Shown: positions 43,160-54,245, counted from the first letter of the stretch. The stretch: DNA of 64,000 bases from Semisulcospira habei (GCA_036245525.1 BTPG01000005.1:182642245-182706244), one strand, 5' to 3'. Numbers and translations: made by a program. The notes: generated from the sequence alone by a model not told the origin.

Positions 43160-43250
43160 TGGAGATGAATCAACCATGACAGTTCAAGCATAGTGCCAGA
43201 TTAGCTTGGCGCCTTGAACTTTTATGTTCAATCCACCTCTGAAAGGTTTT
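43160..43250. repeat. Family A2 fragment
   Basis: GATGAATCAACCATGACAGTT ... AGCTTGGCGCCTTGAAC; most of the right arm is deleted. Confidence 0.6.
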
Positions 43251-43435
43251 ACAAGGTCTTTGTGGATACCTATTTAACTTCCAAAAGACAGGTCTGAAGT
43301 AGGTAATTGAACGTGACGATCGATAAGCGTGTGTTTCTTGGCTGTTTTTCAAATTCAAACAATGATGAAGAAATCTCCCCCCAATTTCATTATTATGTTG
43401 ACAGCGTTCACGCACACCATCTGACTGTCTGCGTC

Positions 43436-43515
43436 TTTAGCGAAGCGGCATAGATCCTTATGTTCCTCCACAGGCTGCAAGGGTTCATGAGGACCTACAC
43501 CTCTTGCTGGGCTTT
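43436..43515. repeat. Family B hairpin, degraded
   Basis: GCGGCATAGATCCTTATG ... CATGAGGACCTACACCTCTTGC. Confidence 0.6.
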
Positions 43516-43646
43516 GTTTACAGCAGTGTTCCGCGTGTGAAGGAGATAGTCGGATTCTCAGTGTATCGTGCGTGATGTTTGGCGTGTAAACAGTTGTGTC
43601 ACAGTGATAATGAATGGAAACAATGTGCAGAACAGTCAGCGACAAC

Positions 43647-43742
43647 CCAATGCACAAAAGGCCATCGGGCCGATGTCGACCGCCGTTGGCCCGCGCGGGC
43701 CAACGGCGGCTGACATCGGCCCGACGGCCTTTTGTGCACTGG
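43647..43742. repeat. Family H palindrome, GC-rich
   Basis: CAATGCACAAAAGGCCATCGG ... CCGACGGCCTTTTGTGCACTG with GCCGTTGGCCCGCG/CGGGCCAACGGC at the centre. Arms of about 47 bp, no loop. A diverged relative lies at 63570-63665. Confidence 0.8.
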
Positions 43743-43981
43743 GAAGTCTTAGTGAGCCTGCCTGACTGCGATCGATACGTGCGCGAGCACCGTTGCTAAT
43801 TTGTGTAGCAGCTTTGTCACCTTGTAAGGTAAAACTTTCACAAATTCATACAAGATGTCTGTACTGTTGCTATAGTAGAAATTAACGTTGAAATTTATGT
43901 ATTCACGCGCATCAAATTTAAACATAAAGCGACCTACACCAAGCAGTATATGGCTAATATAGTAATAACTGAACTTATGAA

Positions 43982-44052
43982 TAATAATAATAATAATAAT
44001 GGATATTTATATAGCGCCTAACTTCCTGACGGAAGCTCTAGGCACTTTACAA
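43982..44052 (-). mobile_element. SINE 3' end, reverse strand
   Basis: (AAT)n is followed by GGATATTTATATAGCGCC and AGGCACTTTACAAT, the reverse form of a SINE tail. A CA microsatellite follows at 44173. Confidence 0.5.
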
Positions 44053-44171
44053 TAAGACACAGTGTGCAAACATAAATATACAAATAAATATTAACAAAAT
44101 AAAATAACAAAACTAAACAGCCACATAAAACAACAACACTGGTCTGTTTGCGCACATACACGGCGATCACG

Positions 44172-44172
<1 letters not shown>

Positions 44173-44252
<80 letters not shown>
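44173..44252. repeat. CA microsatellite
   Basis: About 80 bp of pure CA. Confidence 0.95.
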
Positions 44253-44253
<1 letters not shown>

Positions 44254-44356
44254 AAGTCTGAATGTCGTCGAATGAAAGACTTTTTTGTTCTTCTTCTCCT
44301 CTGTACTGAGGAGAGTTCCTCCAGGTGCACTCAAACGGCAGTGGAAAACCATAGGG

Positions 44357-44515
44357 GCCCGATGATAGTAGCTTTGAACTAATGCAGATCCGCTGCGCCA
44401 CCGCCTACTAAGCTCAAGACAAAAAATAATTCTGTCTTGAGCTTAGTAGGCGCCGGCGCGCACGCGGTGTGGCGCAGCAGATTTGCCATTGGTCAAAGCT
44501 ACTATCGTCGGCCCT
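44357..44515. repeat. Family P palindrome
   Basis: GGGCCCGATGATAGTAGCTTT ... AAAGCTACTATCGTCGGCCC outside; CGCCTACTAAGCTCAAGACA / TGTCTTGAGCTTAGTAGGCG inside. Arms about 70 bp with one GC-rich insertion in the right arm. Confidence 0.75.
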
Positions 44516-44614
44516 TGTGTGGAAAACCTCTTGTGCTTGTTCCTACTCACATGGGTTGGGAAAAGAAGGGCAGAACAGTCTCAGTTGCGACAAGACAACA
44601 TTAAGCAGACTGCT

Positions 44615-44870
44615 TTAACCCTTTCAGCTCCAAGGTCCCATTTCTCACATGTTGGGAGGTGTTGCCTGACGACTGTGTACCAGTTGCAGGAGATGGATTG
44701 ATGATGATAATTCAAGGGTAGTGCCACATGAGCTTGGCGCCTGAAGGCGCCAAGCTCATTGCACTACCCTTGAATTATCATCATCAGGCGCCAAGCTCAT
44801 GTGGCACTACACTTGAATTATCATCATCAATCCATCCCCTGCTGCAGGGTCCCGGGGCTAACAGGGTTAA
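44615..44870. mobile_element. Family A2 element with two right arms
   Basis: TTAACCCTTTCAGCTCC ... GGGGCTAACAGGGTTAA. After the first right arm (ending GAATTATCATCATC) a second right arm starts again at AGGCGCCAAGCTCATGTGG. The second one matches the left arm better (CCACATGAGC/GCTCATGTGG). Confidence 0.85.
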
Positions 44871-45032
44871 ATAGACGGGGGCATGACAATTTGCGATAGT
44901 CATGAAAAATGAGCCAGTCCGCTGAACGCTGCAATTTCCTTTTCAGCTGTTGCTTGCATCTGTTACCTGCGCCAGACAGGTGTTTTATATTCTACCTACC
45001 ATCAGCCCTGGCCTCAGTTTGAACTTTCTTCT

Positions 45033-45115
45033 GCAAGTGGCATAGAGTCTCATGAGCCCCTGCAGCCATATCAAGATGCATATATTATCATGAGCCCCTG
45101 CTGATGAGCATATCT
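45033..45115. repeat. Family B, degraded
   Basis: TGCAAGTGGCATAGAGTCTCA and two CATGAGCCCCTGC blocks. Confidence 0.55.
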
Positions 45116-45222
45116 CATCTAAGGAGGCCAGCGGCTGTTCTGTTTAAGGCTTAAATGGTCGCCATTCTCAGTTGACAGTTACCACTGAATTATTATACAC
45201 GTAGGAAGCGTTTTGACTTTGT

Positions 45223-45273
45223 AGGGCAGGAGTCATCGCGACAAAAACCGCTACCGACAGCCATGGGGTTAAT
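45223..45273. repeat. Family E right half
   Basis: GGAGTCATCGCGACAAAAACC and GCTACCGACAGCCATGGGGTTAA. Confidence 0.65.
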
Positions 45274-45353
45274 TTTAAATAAGGACCCTTCTGGCATTTT
45301 CTTATAAACAAAAATAATTATGTGGATGTATAGTCAAATGAATTGCACTGTAT

Positions 45354-45364
45354 TTGTAGCAAGT
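45354..45364. repeat. 11-bp target-site duplication of LINE copy 2, 3' side
   Basis: TTGTAGCAAGT, exact match to 49292-49302. Confidence 0.85.
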
Positions 45365-48300
45365 CTCTTGGCTTGACTTCGCGAACGAAGATTTTATAGG
45401 AGTTGCCCACGACGTCTGCAGGCTTGTTCGTGGCTGCGGAGGCCAATCCGAGACAGGCAGGTTCGACCGCAGTGGCTGCAGGGGAAGGTATGGCCAGGGT
45501 TCTGAGCTGCGGCATCTCTGTTTTTTCTCCTGAGCCGCTTGTCCTTAAGGCTAGCTCTGTGAGAGTCCTCAAAGGAGACAGCTGCCTTGTAAATGGTGGA
45601 GCGCCAGGTGTCACGGTCCGCAGCAAGCGAAGACCACTGGTGGTGGTCGATTTGGCAGGCACTAAGTGACTTCTTGAGACAGTCTTTGTATCTCTTCTTT
45701 GGTGCCCCTCTGTCACGGTGTCCAGTAGCAAGCTCGCCGAACAGGGTGATCTTTGGTAGGCGATGATCCTCCATCCTGGAGACGTGCCCCGCCCAGCGGA
45801 GCTGTGTCCGCAGCAGCAAAGCCTCGATGCTCACAGTTTCAGCCTGTTCAAGGACCTCGACGTTGGTGACATAGTCACTCCAGTGAATGCCCAGGATGGT
45901 ACGCAGGCAGCGCTGGTGGAAGCGTTCGAGGAGTCGTAGTTGGCTGCGGTAGAGGGCCCAGGACTCGGAACCATACAGCAGGGTGGTGAGGACCACAGCT
46001 CTGTACACGCTGATCTTGGTGCCTGTTTTCAGCTGTTGATTGTGCCACACCCGCTTGAAAAGTCGCCCGAAAGCGCTGTTCGCTTTTGCCAGCCTGCTGT
46101 CAAGCTCCTTGTCCAGCTTGGCGTCCGACGTGATAATGCAGCCAAGGTAAGTAAACTGGTGCACTGACTTTAGTTCAGACTCGCCAATGGTGATGTGAGG
46201 AGGGTGATACACTGTCTTGGGTGCCGGCTGATGGAGGACCTCTGTCTTTTTCAGACTGACCTCGAGTCCAAAGAGCTGGGCAGCATCTGCGAAGCAAGAC
46301 GTGATGCGCTGCAGGGCTCTCTCTGTGTGTGCAACGAGGGCAGCATCATCAGCAAAAAGCAGCTCACGAATCAGTTGGTCTAGGGTTTTCGTGTGGGCCT
46401 GCAGTCCTCTGAGGTTGAACAGGCTGCCATCGAGACGATACCTGATGTACACTGCATCGTCATCATCGAGGTCCACTGTGGCCTGCTTCAACATCATGCT
46501 AAAAAAGATGGTGAAGAGGGTCGGTGCCAGCACGCAGCCCTGCTTTACGCCGTTGAGAATAGGGAATGGTTCCGAGAGGTCATTGTTGAGTCTGACCTGG
46601 CCTTGCTGGTCCTCGTGTAGCTGGACAATCATGTTGAGGAACTTTGGGGGACAGCCAAGTCGCTCCAGGATCTGCCACATGCCTTGCCTGCTCACAGTGT
46701 CGAACGCTTTTGTTAGGTCGACAAATGTTACGTACAGACCTTTGTTCTGCTCGCGGCACTTCTCCTGTAGCTGTCTCAGCACAAAGACCATATCGGTGGT
46801 GCTCCTGTTTGCTCTGAAGCCACACTGGCCCTCTGGGAGTTGGTCTTCAGCGATGGCAGGTACCAGCCGATTCAGGAGCAGCCTTGCAAGGATTTTCCCA
46901 GCAATGGACAGCAGGGTAATTCCCCGATAGTTGGAACAGTCAGACTTCTCTCCTTTGTTCTTGTACAGGGTGATAACGACTGCATCACGGAGATCTTTTG
47001 GTAGTGTTCCTTCCTCCCAGCAGCAGAGAAAGAGGTCATGGAGCTTGTTGTGCAGTGCTGTGCCTCCATGTTTCCAGATCTCTGGCGGTATTCCATCGAT
47101 GCCTGCTGCTTTGCCACTCTTGAGCTGGTGGATGGCTGTGAGGGTCTCTTCAGCGGTGGGCGGTTCGTCCAACTCAACCTTTACTGGGAGGTGTGGGATT
47201 TGTAGGACGACTGCTTCTTGAACAGTGCGCTCAGCGCTGAAGAGGCTCTGAAAGTATTCCGACCAGCGGTTCAAGATGTATTATCTGTGAGGAGTGCCTG
47301 GCCATTCGCGCTTCGCAGGGGACTTTGTACCAGGTGCCTGGGGCCATACACTGCTTTCAGTGCTTCGTAGAAGCCCCTGTAGTCACCATTGTCAGCACAA
47401 AGCTGGGTCCTCTGTGCAAGTCTGGTCCACCACTCATTCTGGAGATCTCTGAGCTTGCGCTGGAGACTGCTGCAGACGAGGCGGAAGGCAGACTTCTTCA
47501 CAGGGCAGGAAGGCTGGGCTAGGTGGGCCTGATGGGCGGCTCTTTTTTTTGCTAGGTGTTCCTGGATCTCTACATCGTTTTCATCAAACCAGTCTTTGTT
47601 CTTCATTCTGGCGAAACCCAAGACTTCTGCAGAGGATTTTGCAATAGCAGTTTTCAGTTGTTCCCAAAGTGTTTCAGGGGAGGAGTCTACTGGGTCCGCT
47701 GTGTCTTTGAGCCTGCGCTGTAAATCTGTCTGAAAGGCAGCTTTCACATCGTCACGCTGAAGGCTGGCAACATCAAGCTTTTTCTTGGGGGGCCCCCATT
47801 TCTTGGGTTTTGGCTTGAAGTGGAGCCTGAGTTTGCAGCGGACAAGGCGGTGGTCAGTGTGGCACTCTGCGCTGGGCATCACTCTGGTGAGGAGGACGTC
47901 ACTGCGGTCCCTCTGACGCACTAGGACATAGTCGATAAGGTGCCAGTGTTTGGAGCGAGGATGCATCCAGGTGGTCTTTCGACTGTCCTATTGCTGAAAA
48001 GTAGTGTTGATGATGACCAGTTGCTGCTCCGCACAGAACTCCAACAGTAGGCGGCCATTGTCATTGCAGTTCCCCACGCCATGCTTGCCGAGGACTCCTT
48101 TCCAGGCTTCAGAGTCCTGGCCCACTCTGGCGTTGAAGTCGCCAAGGATGATGACTTTGTCGTCTGCAGGGGTACTCTGTAGGAGGCTGCGCAGGTCAGT
48201 GTAAAACTTGTCCTTTTCAGCAGGCTCTGCCAGGAGGGTTGGGGAGTACACACTGAGAAGGGCGACGTGCTGCTGGTGTCTCAGTGGGAGGCGCATGGAC

Positions 48301-49291
48301 ATGATGCGGTCTGAGTGGCCCGTTGGTAGGTTTTCCAGCTTAGTCGCAATGGATGTCTTGACCATGAAACCCACGCCTGAAAGCCGTCTTTCTGATGCAG
48401 GCCTGCCTGACCAGTAGAGGGTGTACCCAGCACCAAGTTCTTGGAGACTGCCTTCGTCCGGAAGGCGTACTTCGCTGAGCGCGGCGATGTCGATGTTTAA
48501 CCTCCGCAATTCATGGGCAATGAGGGCAGAGCGACGTTCAGGGCGTCCGCTGTCTGCTTTGTCGAGCATGGTTCGGACGTTCCAACATGCTACGTTGAGT
48601 CCGGTCGTGGTCGTCATGAGAGTGGATCCGTTATTCTTTCTTGTTTTTTGACCGCAGGAGAAGATGCCCGTTGACCGCGGCTAGCCAACTGGGGTTGCGA
48701 GGGGACGAGCTTTGGTTAGGCCACCTTTTCTAGGCCCCTCTCCGTGTGGAGCAAGCAGTGCTGTCCCTAGAGAAGGCTGCTTGGTCGTTCAGGGTGTGCC
48801 GAGTGATGTTGTCATCCCCATGTCAACATCAGGCGACCAATATCCTGAACCGCCTGCATGCAGGTTTGAGACTGCGGCTTCCAGTGACATCTTTCACCTG
48901 CCGTTTCGCCCCTCGCCCGTCGCTACAGGACTTGGAATGGTCAGTGTCATGGTCCGTGGATGTTTCCTAAAGCCTGCGCGGTGGAGCTTTTTGGTGGAGT
49001 GCAGTGTGCGCAGTACTGGCCCCACCCTTTAAACCCTTGGTTCATCTGCCATGGCCTAGCAAGCTGGGACGATGGCATCGAGGTCCTCGGGTCGTAGGTT
49101 TTATATCAGACTGTCCTTGTCCTAGTCTCTGGCTCAAAAGCCTTCCCCTGAGACACGGGGGCTTTGATGTCAGGGGTTTCCTCCCTTAGCCTTTCCGCAG
49201 CCAAGCGGCCAGGCCTGCAAGGCAGCAGGCGACTCGTGGAGGGCGGGGTCGTCTATGTCCCGTGCAGATGTGAACATCTGCCCACTGCCCC
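45365..49291 (-). mobile_element. Full-length non-LTR retrotransposon (LINE) copy 2
   Basis: It is the same family as copy 1, on the minus strand, about 3.9 kb. It is bounded by an exact 11-bp direct repeat (TTGTAGCAAGT) at 45354-45364 and 49292-49302. It has a roughly 670-bp 5' leader starting GGGCAGTGGGCAGATG, then an endonuclease plus reverse-transcriptase frame, and ends GTCAAGCCAAGAG without a long poly(A). Confidence 0.9.
45394..48617 (-). pseudogene. LINE endonuclease + reverse transcriptase ORF, broken twice
   Basis: It starts at ATG 48617. The apurinic-type endonuclease shows CWNVRTM, LSEVRLP, LGDFNARVG and the terminal TDHRLV motif. Break 1: an in-frame TAG at 47988-47990 (CAA-TAG-GAC), after which the same frame continues to 47271. 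Break 2: relative to copy 1, four bases are missing near 47276 (AATAC|ATCTTG), shifting the frame. The reverse transcriptase then runs 47274-45394 with FVDLTKAFD, the FADD box and a C-terminal CSHCGRTC...H zinc finger. No single protein can be made, but the sequence is otherwise nearly intact, so the insertion is young. Confidence 0.9.
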
Positions 49292-49302
49292 TTGTAGCAA
49301 GT
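49292..49302. repeat. 11-bp target-site duplication of LINE copy 2, 5' side
   Basis: TTGTAGCAAGT, exact match to 45354-45364. Confidence 0.85.
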
Positions 49303-49720
49303 AATAAGCAGGAAATTGCATGATTGACAAAATGGGGGCCTTTTTTCTCTCTTAATCTTCCTACGCCACTGAAATTACTAACAGGACAGATTCTACACAG
49401 TAGGCGCCATGTATTGTTGAGGTATGCGCACGCACGTGCATTTATCATAATTATGTGTTATGGTCTGTGATTTTAGACCTTAAGGCTCGAAACCCTTTGG
49501 TGAATTTCTGACGTGTGTGTGTTGGTCTCTGATTTTTGGCCTTATGACTGACAGCTTTCATCCGCACTTGAAAAAAAAATCACAGACATACTTTGAAATC
49601 GATACCTGCCGAAACTCACATCTGTCGATGGCGTCTTCCATTTTAACTGACTAGACTGAATTTCAACGCTGCTCCACGGGTATTACTTTTCAATCAACCA
49701 CCTTCGGCACTGCCAGGATA
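49303..49720. other. Stretch with degraded family F
   Basis: GGTCTGTGATTTTAGACC (49461) and AAATCACAGACATAC (49588) are diverged family F halves. No gene. Confidence 0.45.
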
Positions 49721-49725
49721 AATTT

Positions 49726-49819
49726 GACACAATCGAACTGCAGGTAGCATAGAACCTCATGAGCCCCCGCATCTGCGGGGGCTCATGAGGTTCTATGCCT
49801 CCTGCAGTTCGATTGTGTC
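49726..49819. repeat. Family B hairpin with extended perfect stem
   Basis: GACACAATCGAACTGCAGG pairs with CCTGCAGTTCGATTGTGTC around AGCATAGAACCTCATGAG / CTCATGAGGTTCTATGC. The AACC/GGTT change is in both arms. Confidence 0.85.
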
Positions 49820-50133
49820 GATGGGGTTCGTTCAGTTGTAGGCCTCTAGTGGTTCGGTTCACGTTTGTATTGTTCTCCCGGCTTTGGCCGACTGAGTTTA
49901 GTTTGGTTTGCAGTGTTACAAGATTTCAGAAACACAATATGGAACCATTCGGCTGTACTGTGAGCGGGTTGAAAGGCGTTTACAGCCAGCCGTTGGCCAC
50001 AAACCGCTTTGACAGAGCTGACGAAATTTTCGAATGTGGTAGTAGGCGAGTTCCGCCTTCCGTCAGAGATACTTGCGTGGTATCCCGCATGCTTCCATTC
50101 CCACTGGTATACCGCCATTGCTTTGCGTCGCAT
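49820..50133. other. Stretch without supported gene
   Basis: An open frame runs through here on the plus strand into the family G palindrome, but it shows no domain and no splice structure. Confidence 0.4.
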
Positions 50134-50202
50134 CACACTGTTTGTCTTCTTCGATTCGCTGCGCTGACCAGCGCATCGAATCGATGGAGACAACCAGTGT
50201 GG
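50134..50202. repeat. Family G palindrome
   Basis: CACACTGTTTGTCTTCTTCG and ATTCGCTGCGC face GCGCATCGAAT and CGATGGAGACAACCAGTGTG. Confidence 0.75.
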
Positions 50203-50309
50203 CCGCACACATGGTCTGTGTTTTATGATAGCGGATTTTGAGTTGAAGCTTAGGTCACCGCAATATCCTGTTTATATACATTCCGATGCAGTCTTTCTTT
50301 CGCTTACTC

Positions 50310-50523
50310 TTAACTCATTCTACCCCAGACACACCACATCAAGATAAAGATCCACCATGATAGTTCAAGGCTGGTGCCAGAATAGCTTGGCGGCTATGTT
50401 CGCCAAGCTATTCTGGCATCACCCTTCAACTATCGTGGTCGATCTGTGTCCTGCACTGCAAGGGAGTCTTCAGAGGACGACTTCAAAATGTGGGGATTTC
50501 GGTCTTGGGGTAGAATGAGTTAA
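50310..50523. mobile_element. Family A element, complete
   Basis: TTAACTCATTCTACCCC ... GGGGTAGAATGAGTTAA. The loop is GGCGGCTATGTTCGCC instead of GGCGCC...GGCGCC. Confidence 0.9.
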
Positions 50524-50719
50524 ACCCGGTGTAACTTCCATAGATCGAGGTACAGTTGATCCAGGAGAAGACATTATTAGCCCAAGCGGCTGACGGGGCT
50601 CATGTGAATCTTTGCCTCATGGAGGTGGAGAGAGCTGCATAAATGAAAAAAGTATCTGATACTTTTATTACACCGGTCCCTGGACGACACACTCTATACC
50701 TGGCTCGGACTTGCCCCGT

Positions 50720-50897
50720 TCTGTGCCGGAGAAAATCTGAACACCACCCAACTGCAAGAGGTATAGATCCTCATGAGCCCCCGCAGAGCGGGGGCTCATG
50801 AGGATCTATGCCTCTTGCTGACACCACTTTGAATCCATGTTCCTGGAACAGCTAGATGCAATTAGCAATCTGCGTCATTTGGCACTGAGCAGGTTAA
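50720..50897. mobile_element. Family B element (hairpin 50754-50818)
   Basis: CCCGTTCTGTGCCGGAGAAAA ... TTGGCACTGAGCAGGTTAA; perfect stem with an AGAG loop. Confidence 0.8.
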
Positions 50898-50979
50898 AAT
50901 GAGAGGCGGTAAACAGACGTCACCAAAGTTAGTACATCCGGGTTTATTGGTCACGTGGAGCAAGAGAGGATTCAGTTCA

Positions 50980-51110
50980 TTGTAACCCCTTCACTGGCAA
51001 AAAAATGTGAACACCATCCAACAGGAAGAGGCATAGATCCGCTTGGGTCCCTGCAAGCGTGGAGAGCACATGAAGATCTATACCTCTCGGTGAAATCCCT
51101 TGAGTTGTAT
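50980..51110. mobile_element. Family B element, degraded
   Basis: GTAACCCCTTCACTGGC, GAAGAGGCATAGATCCGC ... GAAGATCTATACCTCTCGG. Confidence 0.65.
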
Positions 51111-51142
51111 TATAGGCTTTGGCATCAGGGGCTCTTTGACTT

Positions 51143-51355
51143 TTAACTCATTCAACCCCAAGGCCGTATTTCCCAAATTTTGGAGGCGTCATCTAACGAC
51201 TATGCACCAGTTGAAGGAGATGGATCGACCATGGTAATTCAAGGGTAGTGTCAGATTAGCTTGGCGCCTGTCGGCGCCAAGCTAATCTGGCACTACCCTT
51301 GAGTTATCATGGTCGATCCATCTTGCGCTGTAGTGCGTCGGGCTGAATGAGTTAA
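51143..51355. mobile_element. Family A element, type linking A and A2
   Basis: TTAACTCATTCAACCCCAAGG ... CGGGCTGAATGAGTTAA. The ends are those of A while CCCAAATTTTGGAGGCGTC and CTAACGACTATGCACC are like A2. A sister copy is at 58896-59110. Confidence 0.88.
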
Positions 51356-51679
51356 TTAACACACATTTAGAACTCTGCGCTGCCACTCTACAGTATTATT
51401 GTTTTGGGAAACAGAAAGCCCTCTACAGTTCATTATACACTCATACGTCCCCATGCCTTACAAGACGGCTTTGCATGTGGTCATTAATTATTCATGCTCA
51501 CGTGTTCATATTAACCCCTTGAAATGAAAACGCTAAACCTTCTCTCCGCCCCGAAGGCGATTTCAACGACGGGGCATGGGATAGGATCTGAACAAATTTT
51601 GACCACAGCTAGATTCCCGTGACCTTTCGGACTAGAGGCGCACGCTCTGGAAGCGATGTCTCAAATTCACTACTGGTTT

Positions 51680-51775
51680 AACCCGTCTGCCCGAGGCCCA
51701 TTGGTATAAATGAGATCAGCAAGAGGTATAGGCAACTGCGGGGGCTCATGAGGATCTATGCCTCTTGCATTCTGG
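51680..51775. repeat. Family B element with deleted left arm
   Basis: TTAACCCGTCTGCCCGAGG, GCAAGAGGTATAGGC, then directly AACTGCGGGGGCTCATGAGG. Confidence 0.65.
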
Positions 51776-52180
51776 GTGTTTTCCGACAGCATAGGATTGA
51801 TGTGAGCTAGATTCATCTTTCTTGAAAGCATCTCAGTGGATCCTTGTATTCAGTCAAGTTGTACATGACCCTACATAAAAACATTAATAATAAGTTGACG
51901 CGAGCGCCTATAGTGCGGTAATCAAGGCCACTGAAGTCATCGTATGCCAACGTTCACGTGATACTAGAGTAGAAGGTGTCGTGAACCAAAAAAAACCAAC
52001 AGACTGTTGGCACGATATGAACTGTATGCCTGCGGGTTCGGTGGTTTGTGATCAAGTACCATAATCGGTGGATAACAATGACACTTCAAGCGTTTTTAAT
52101 GGCCGTTTACAGCTCACACATAGTCTGGTCATTTCGACCCGTATCCAATATTTCCTCGAGATTGGTGTTAGAAATATTCA
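51776..52180. other. Stretch without recognised gene
   Basis: No exon or repeat family recognised. Confidence 0.4.
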
Positions 52181-52250
52181 CCCTTTGCGTGTCGGTAGCG
52201 GTTTAAGGCTGCTTAATTCCTTTAGGAAAACCGCTACCGACACGCACCCC
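52181..52250. repeat. Family E palindrome
   Basis: CCCTTTGCGTGTCGGTAGCGG and TTTAAGG face CCTTTAGGAAAACC and GCTACCGACACGCACC. Confidence 0.75.
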
Positions 52251-52272
52251 CATCAACGCAAAGCATAGCGAA

Positions 52273-52395
<123 letters not shown>

Positions 52396-52519
52396 TGAAT
52401 TGAACTGAAACTTTATGTTCTAAGGATGAAGACAGTAGGCACGCAGGCCTTTTTACATGTCTGTCCTTAGTTCAGAAGTAAACATGAACAGCGATAAAGC
52501 CGATCCTTAAAAATACTAA

Positions 52520-52763
52520 ATTAAGAAATAGATTTAAGATGCAGGGGTAAATTTTTTATTTCATGCTTTTGTACCTGAAAAGGCCAGGTCAGTTTTATAT
52601 ATATATCTAGTCTTATTCTTGGTAGGTGGAGCGACCTGTTTCTCGTGTTCTGTCTGTTATTATCTGAAAACAGAGTTCGCGAATGGAGTGGGGCTCTCTC
52701 GTGTAGAATCTTGTACACTAATACACACCGATTTAATTCGAATTGTTTGTTTAATGCCAGCAA
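52520..52763 (-). pseudogene. Another L2/CR1-like LINE C-terminal fragment
   Basis: The minus frame reads [16 protein letters not shown], then [15 protein letters not shown] and NLPLHLKSIS, the same post-RT region as at 26230-26610 but from a different family. AT-rich 3' sequence and a GA microsatellite follow at 52275-52390. Confidence 0.65.
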
Positions 52764-52787
52764 TTTAAGAGATTTGAGAGAAAGAGA

Positions 52788-52791
<4 letters not shown>

Positions 52792-52850
<59 letters not shown>

Positions 52851-52865
52851 TGTGTGTGTGCGTGC

Positions 52866-52936
<71 letters not shown>
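52792..52936. repeat. GT microsatellite
   Basis: GT with GCGT interruptions. Confidence 0.95.
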
Positions 52937-52937
<1 letters not shown>

Positions 52938-53530
52938 CCGAAATTATTATCGACATTGTGCACGATTTGTGGAGTTTTCCGCATTCCACGTTTGATGTTT
53001 TATTTTTCAAAAGAAGCGGAAAATCACCATCTTCTGTTCTGATCCCCACTGATAGAGAAGCATTGCAGGTGCAGACTATTTTAGCATGCTTCTCCCGACT
53101 TGAAAGAACGAGAACAGCAGACGACAAACGTTTAAGACGTGTCAGCTAGTTGCGATTACGGGGCGCCTGGTCACTTGAAGAACCCTGTGCAAATACCCTC
53201 CGAGATATTTTCTCTCATCAGGAAAGAACTTTTGGTATCAGGAGAAAAACACCGGGAGTGATTGCCTCTTCCTAACGTTTGCACCAACACGTAGCGCGGC
53301 TTTATCGCAAACATCGACACAGACTTTAACCCAAAAGTGCATGCAGTACCGGTGGCTGCACGCACATCGGGGTTTATGTGTATGTGTTTGGTTGCACTTT
53401 AAAAAAAAAAAAGCGCGAACTTTTTGGTCACCAACTAAACCCGAGTTACAATGCTTTTCGTGTACGGCTTAAAGTGTTACTTTTAAAACAGACCCTACGC
53501 ACGCTGTTGGATGCGTGATTTTAAAGTGAC
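52937..53530. other. Stretch without recognised gene
   Basis: No exon or repeat family recognised. Confidence 0.4.
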
Positions 53531-53539
53531 GGGAGGCGC

Positions 53540-54245
53540 TCTCATCACCGTTATGACTGATGCATTTTCATCACCGTCAGTTTTGACTCTTTCTCATCAC
53601 CGTTATGACTGATTTTCATTACCTTCAGTTTTGAATCGTTCTCATCACCGTTATGACTGATGCATTTTCATCACCGTCACTTTTGACTCGTTCTTATCAC
53701 CGTTATGACTGATGAATTTTCATCACCGTCACTTTTGATTCGTTCTTATGACCGTTATGACTGATGAATTTTCATCACCGTCACTTTTGACTCGTTCTTA
53801 TCACCGTTATGACTGATGAATTTTCATCACCGTCAGTTTTGACTCGTTCTTATCACCGTTATGACTGATGAATTTTCATCACCGTCAGTTTTGACTCGTT
53901 CTTATCACCGTTATGACTGATGAATTTTCATCACCGTCAGTTTTGACTCGTCCTTATCACCGTTATGACTGATGAATTTTCATCACCGTCACTTTTGAAT
54001 CGCTCTTATCACCGTTATGACTGATGCATTTTCATCACGGTCAGTTTTGACTCGTTCTTATCACCGTTATGACTGATGCATTTTCATCACCGTCAGTTTT
54101 GACTCGTTCTTATGACCATTATGACTGATGCATTTTCATCACCGTCAGTTTTGACTCGTTCTTATCACCGTTATGACTGATGAATTTTCATCACCGTCAG
54201 TTTTGACTCGTTCTTATGACCATTATGACTGATGCATTTTCATGT
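53540..54245. repeat. 52-bp minisatellite
   Basis: About 13 units of TTATCACCGTTATGACTGATG, then ATTTTCATCACCGTCA and TTTTGACTCGTTC. Bases at two sites (GAATT/GCATT and CAC/CAG) alternate between units. Confidence 0.93.

Noticed and set aside
46301..46930. 209-codon plus-strand frame
   Set aside because: Antisense to the reverse-transcriptase frame of LINE copy 2. Similar antisense shadows occur at 5360-5824 and 38956-39279.
49795..50241. 148-codon frame starting in a family B hairpin
   Set aside because: It starts and ends in palindromic repeats and has no recognisable domain.
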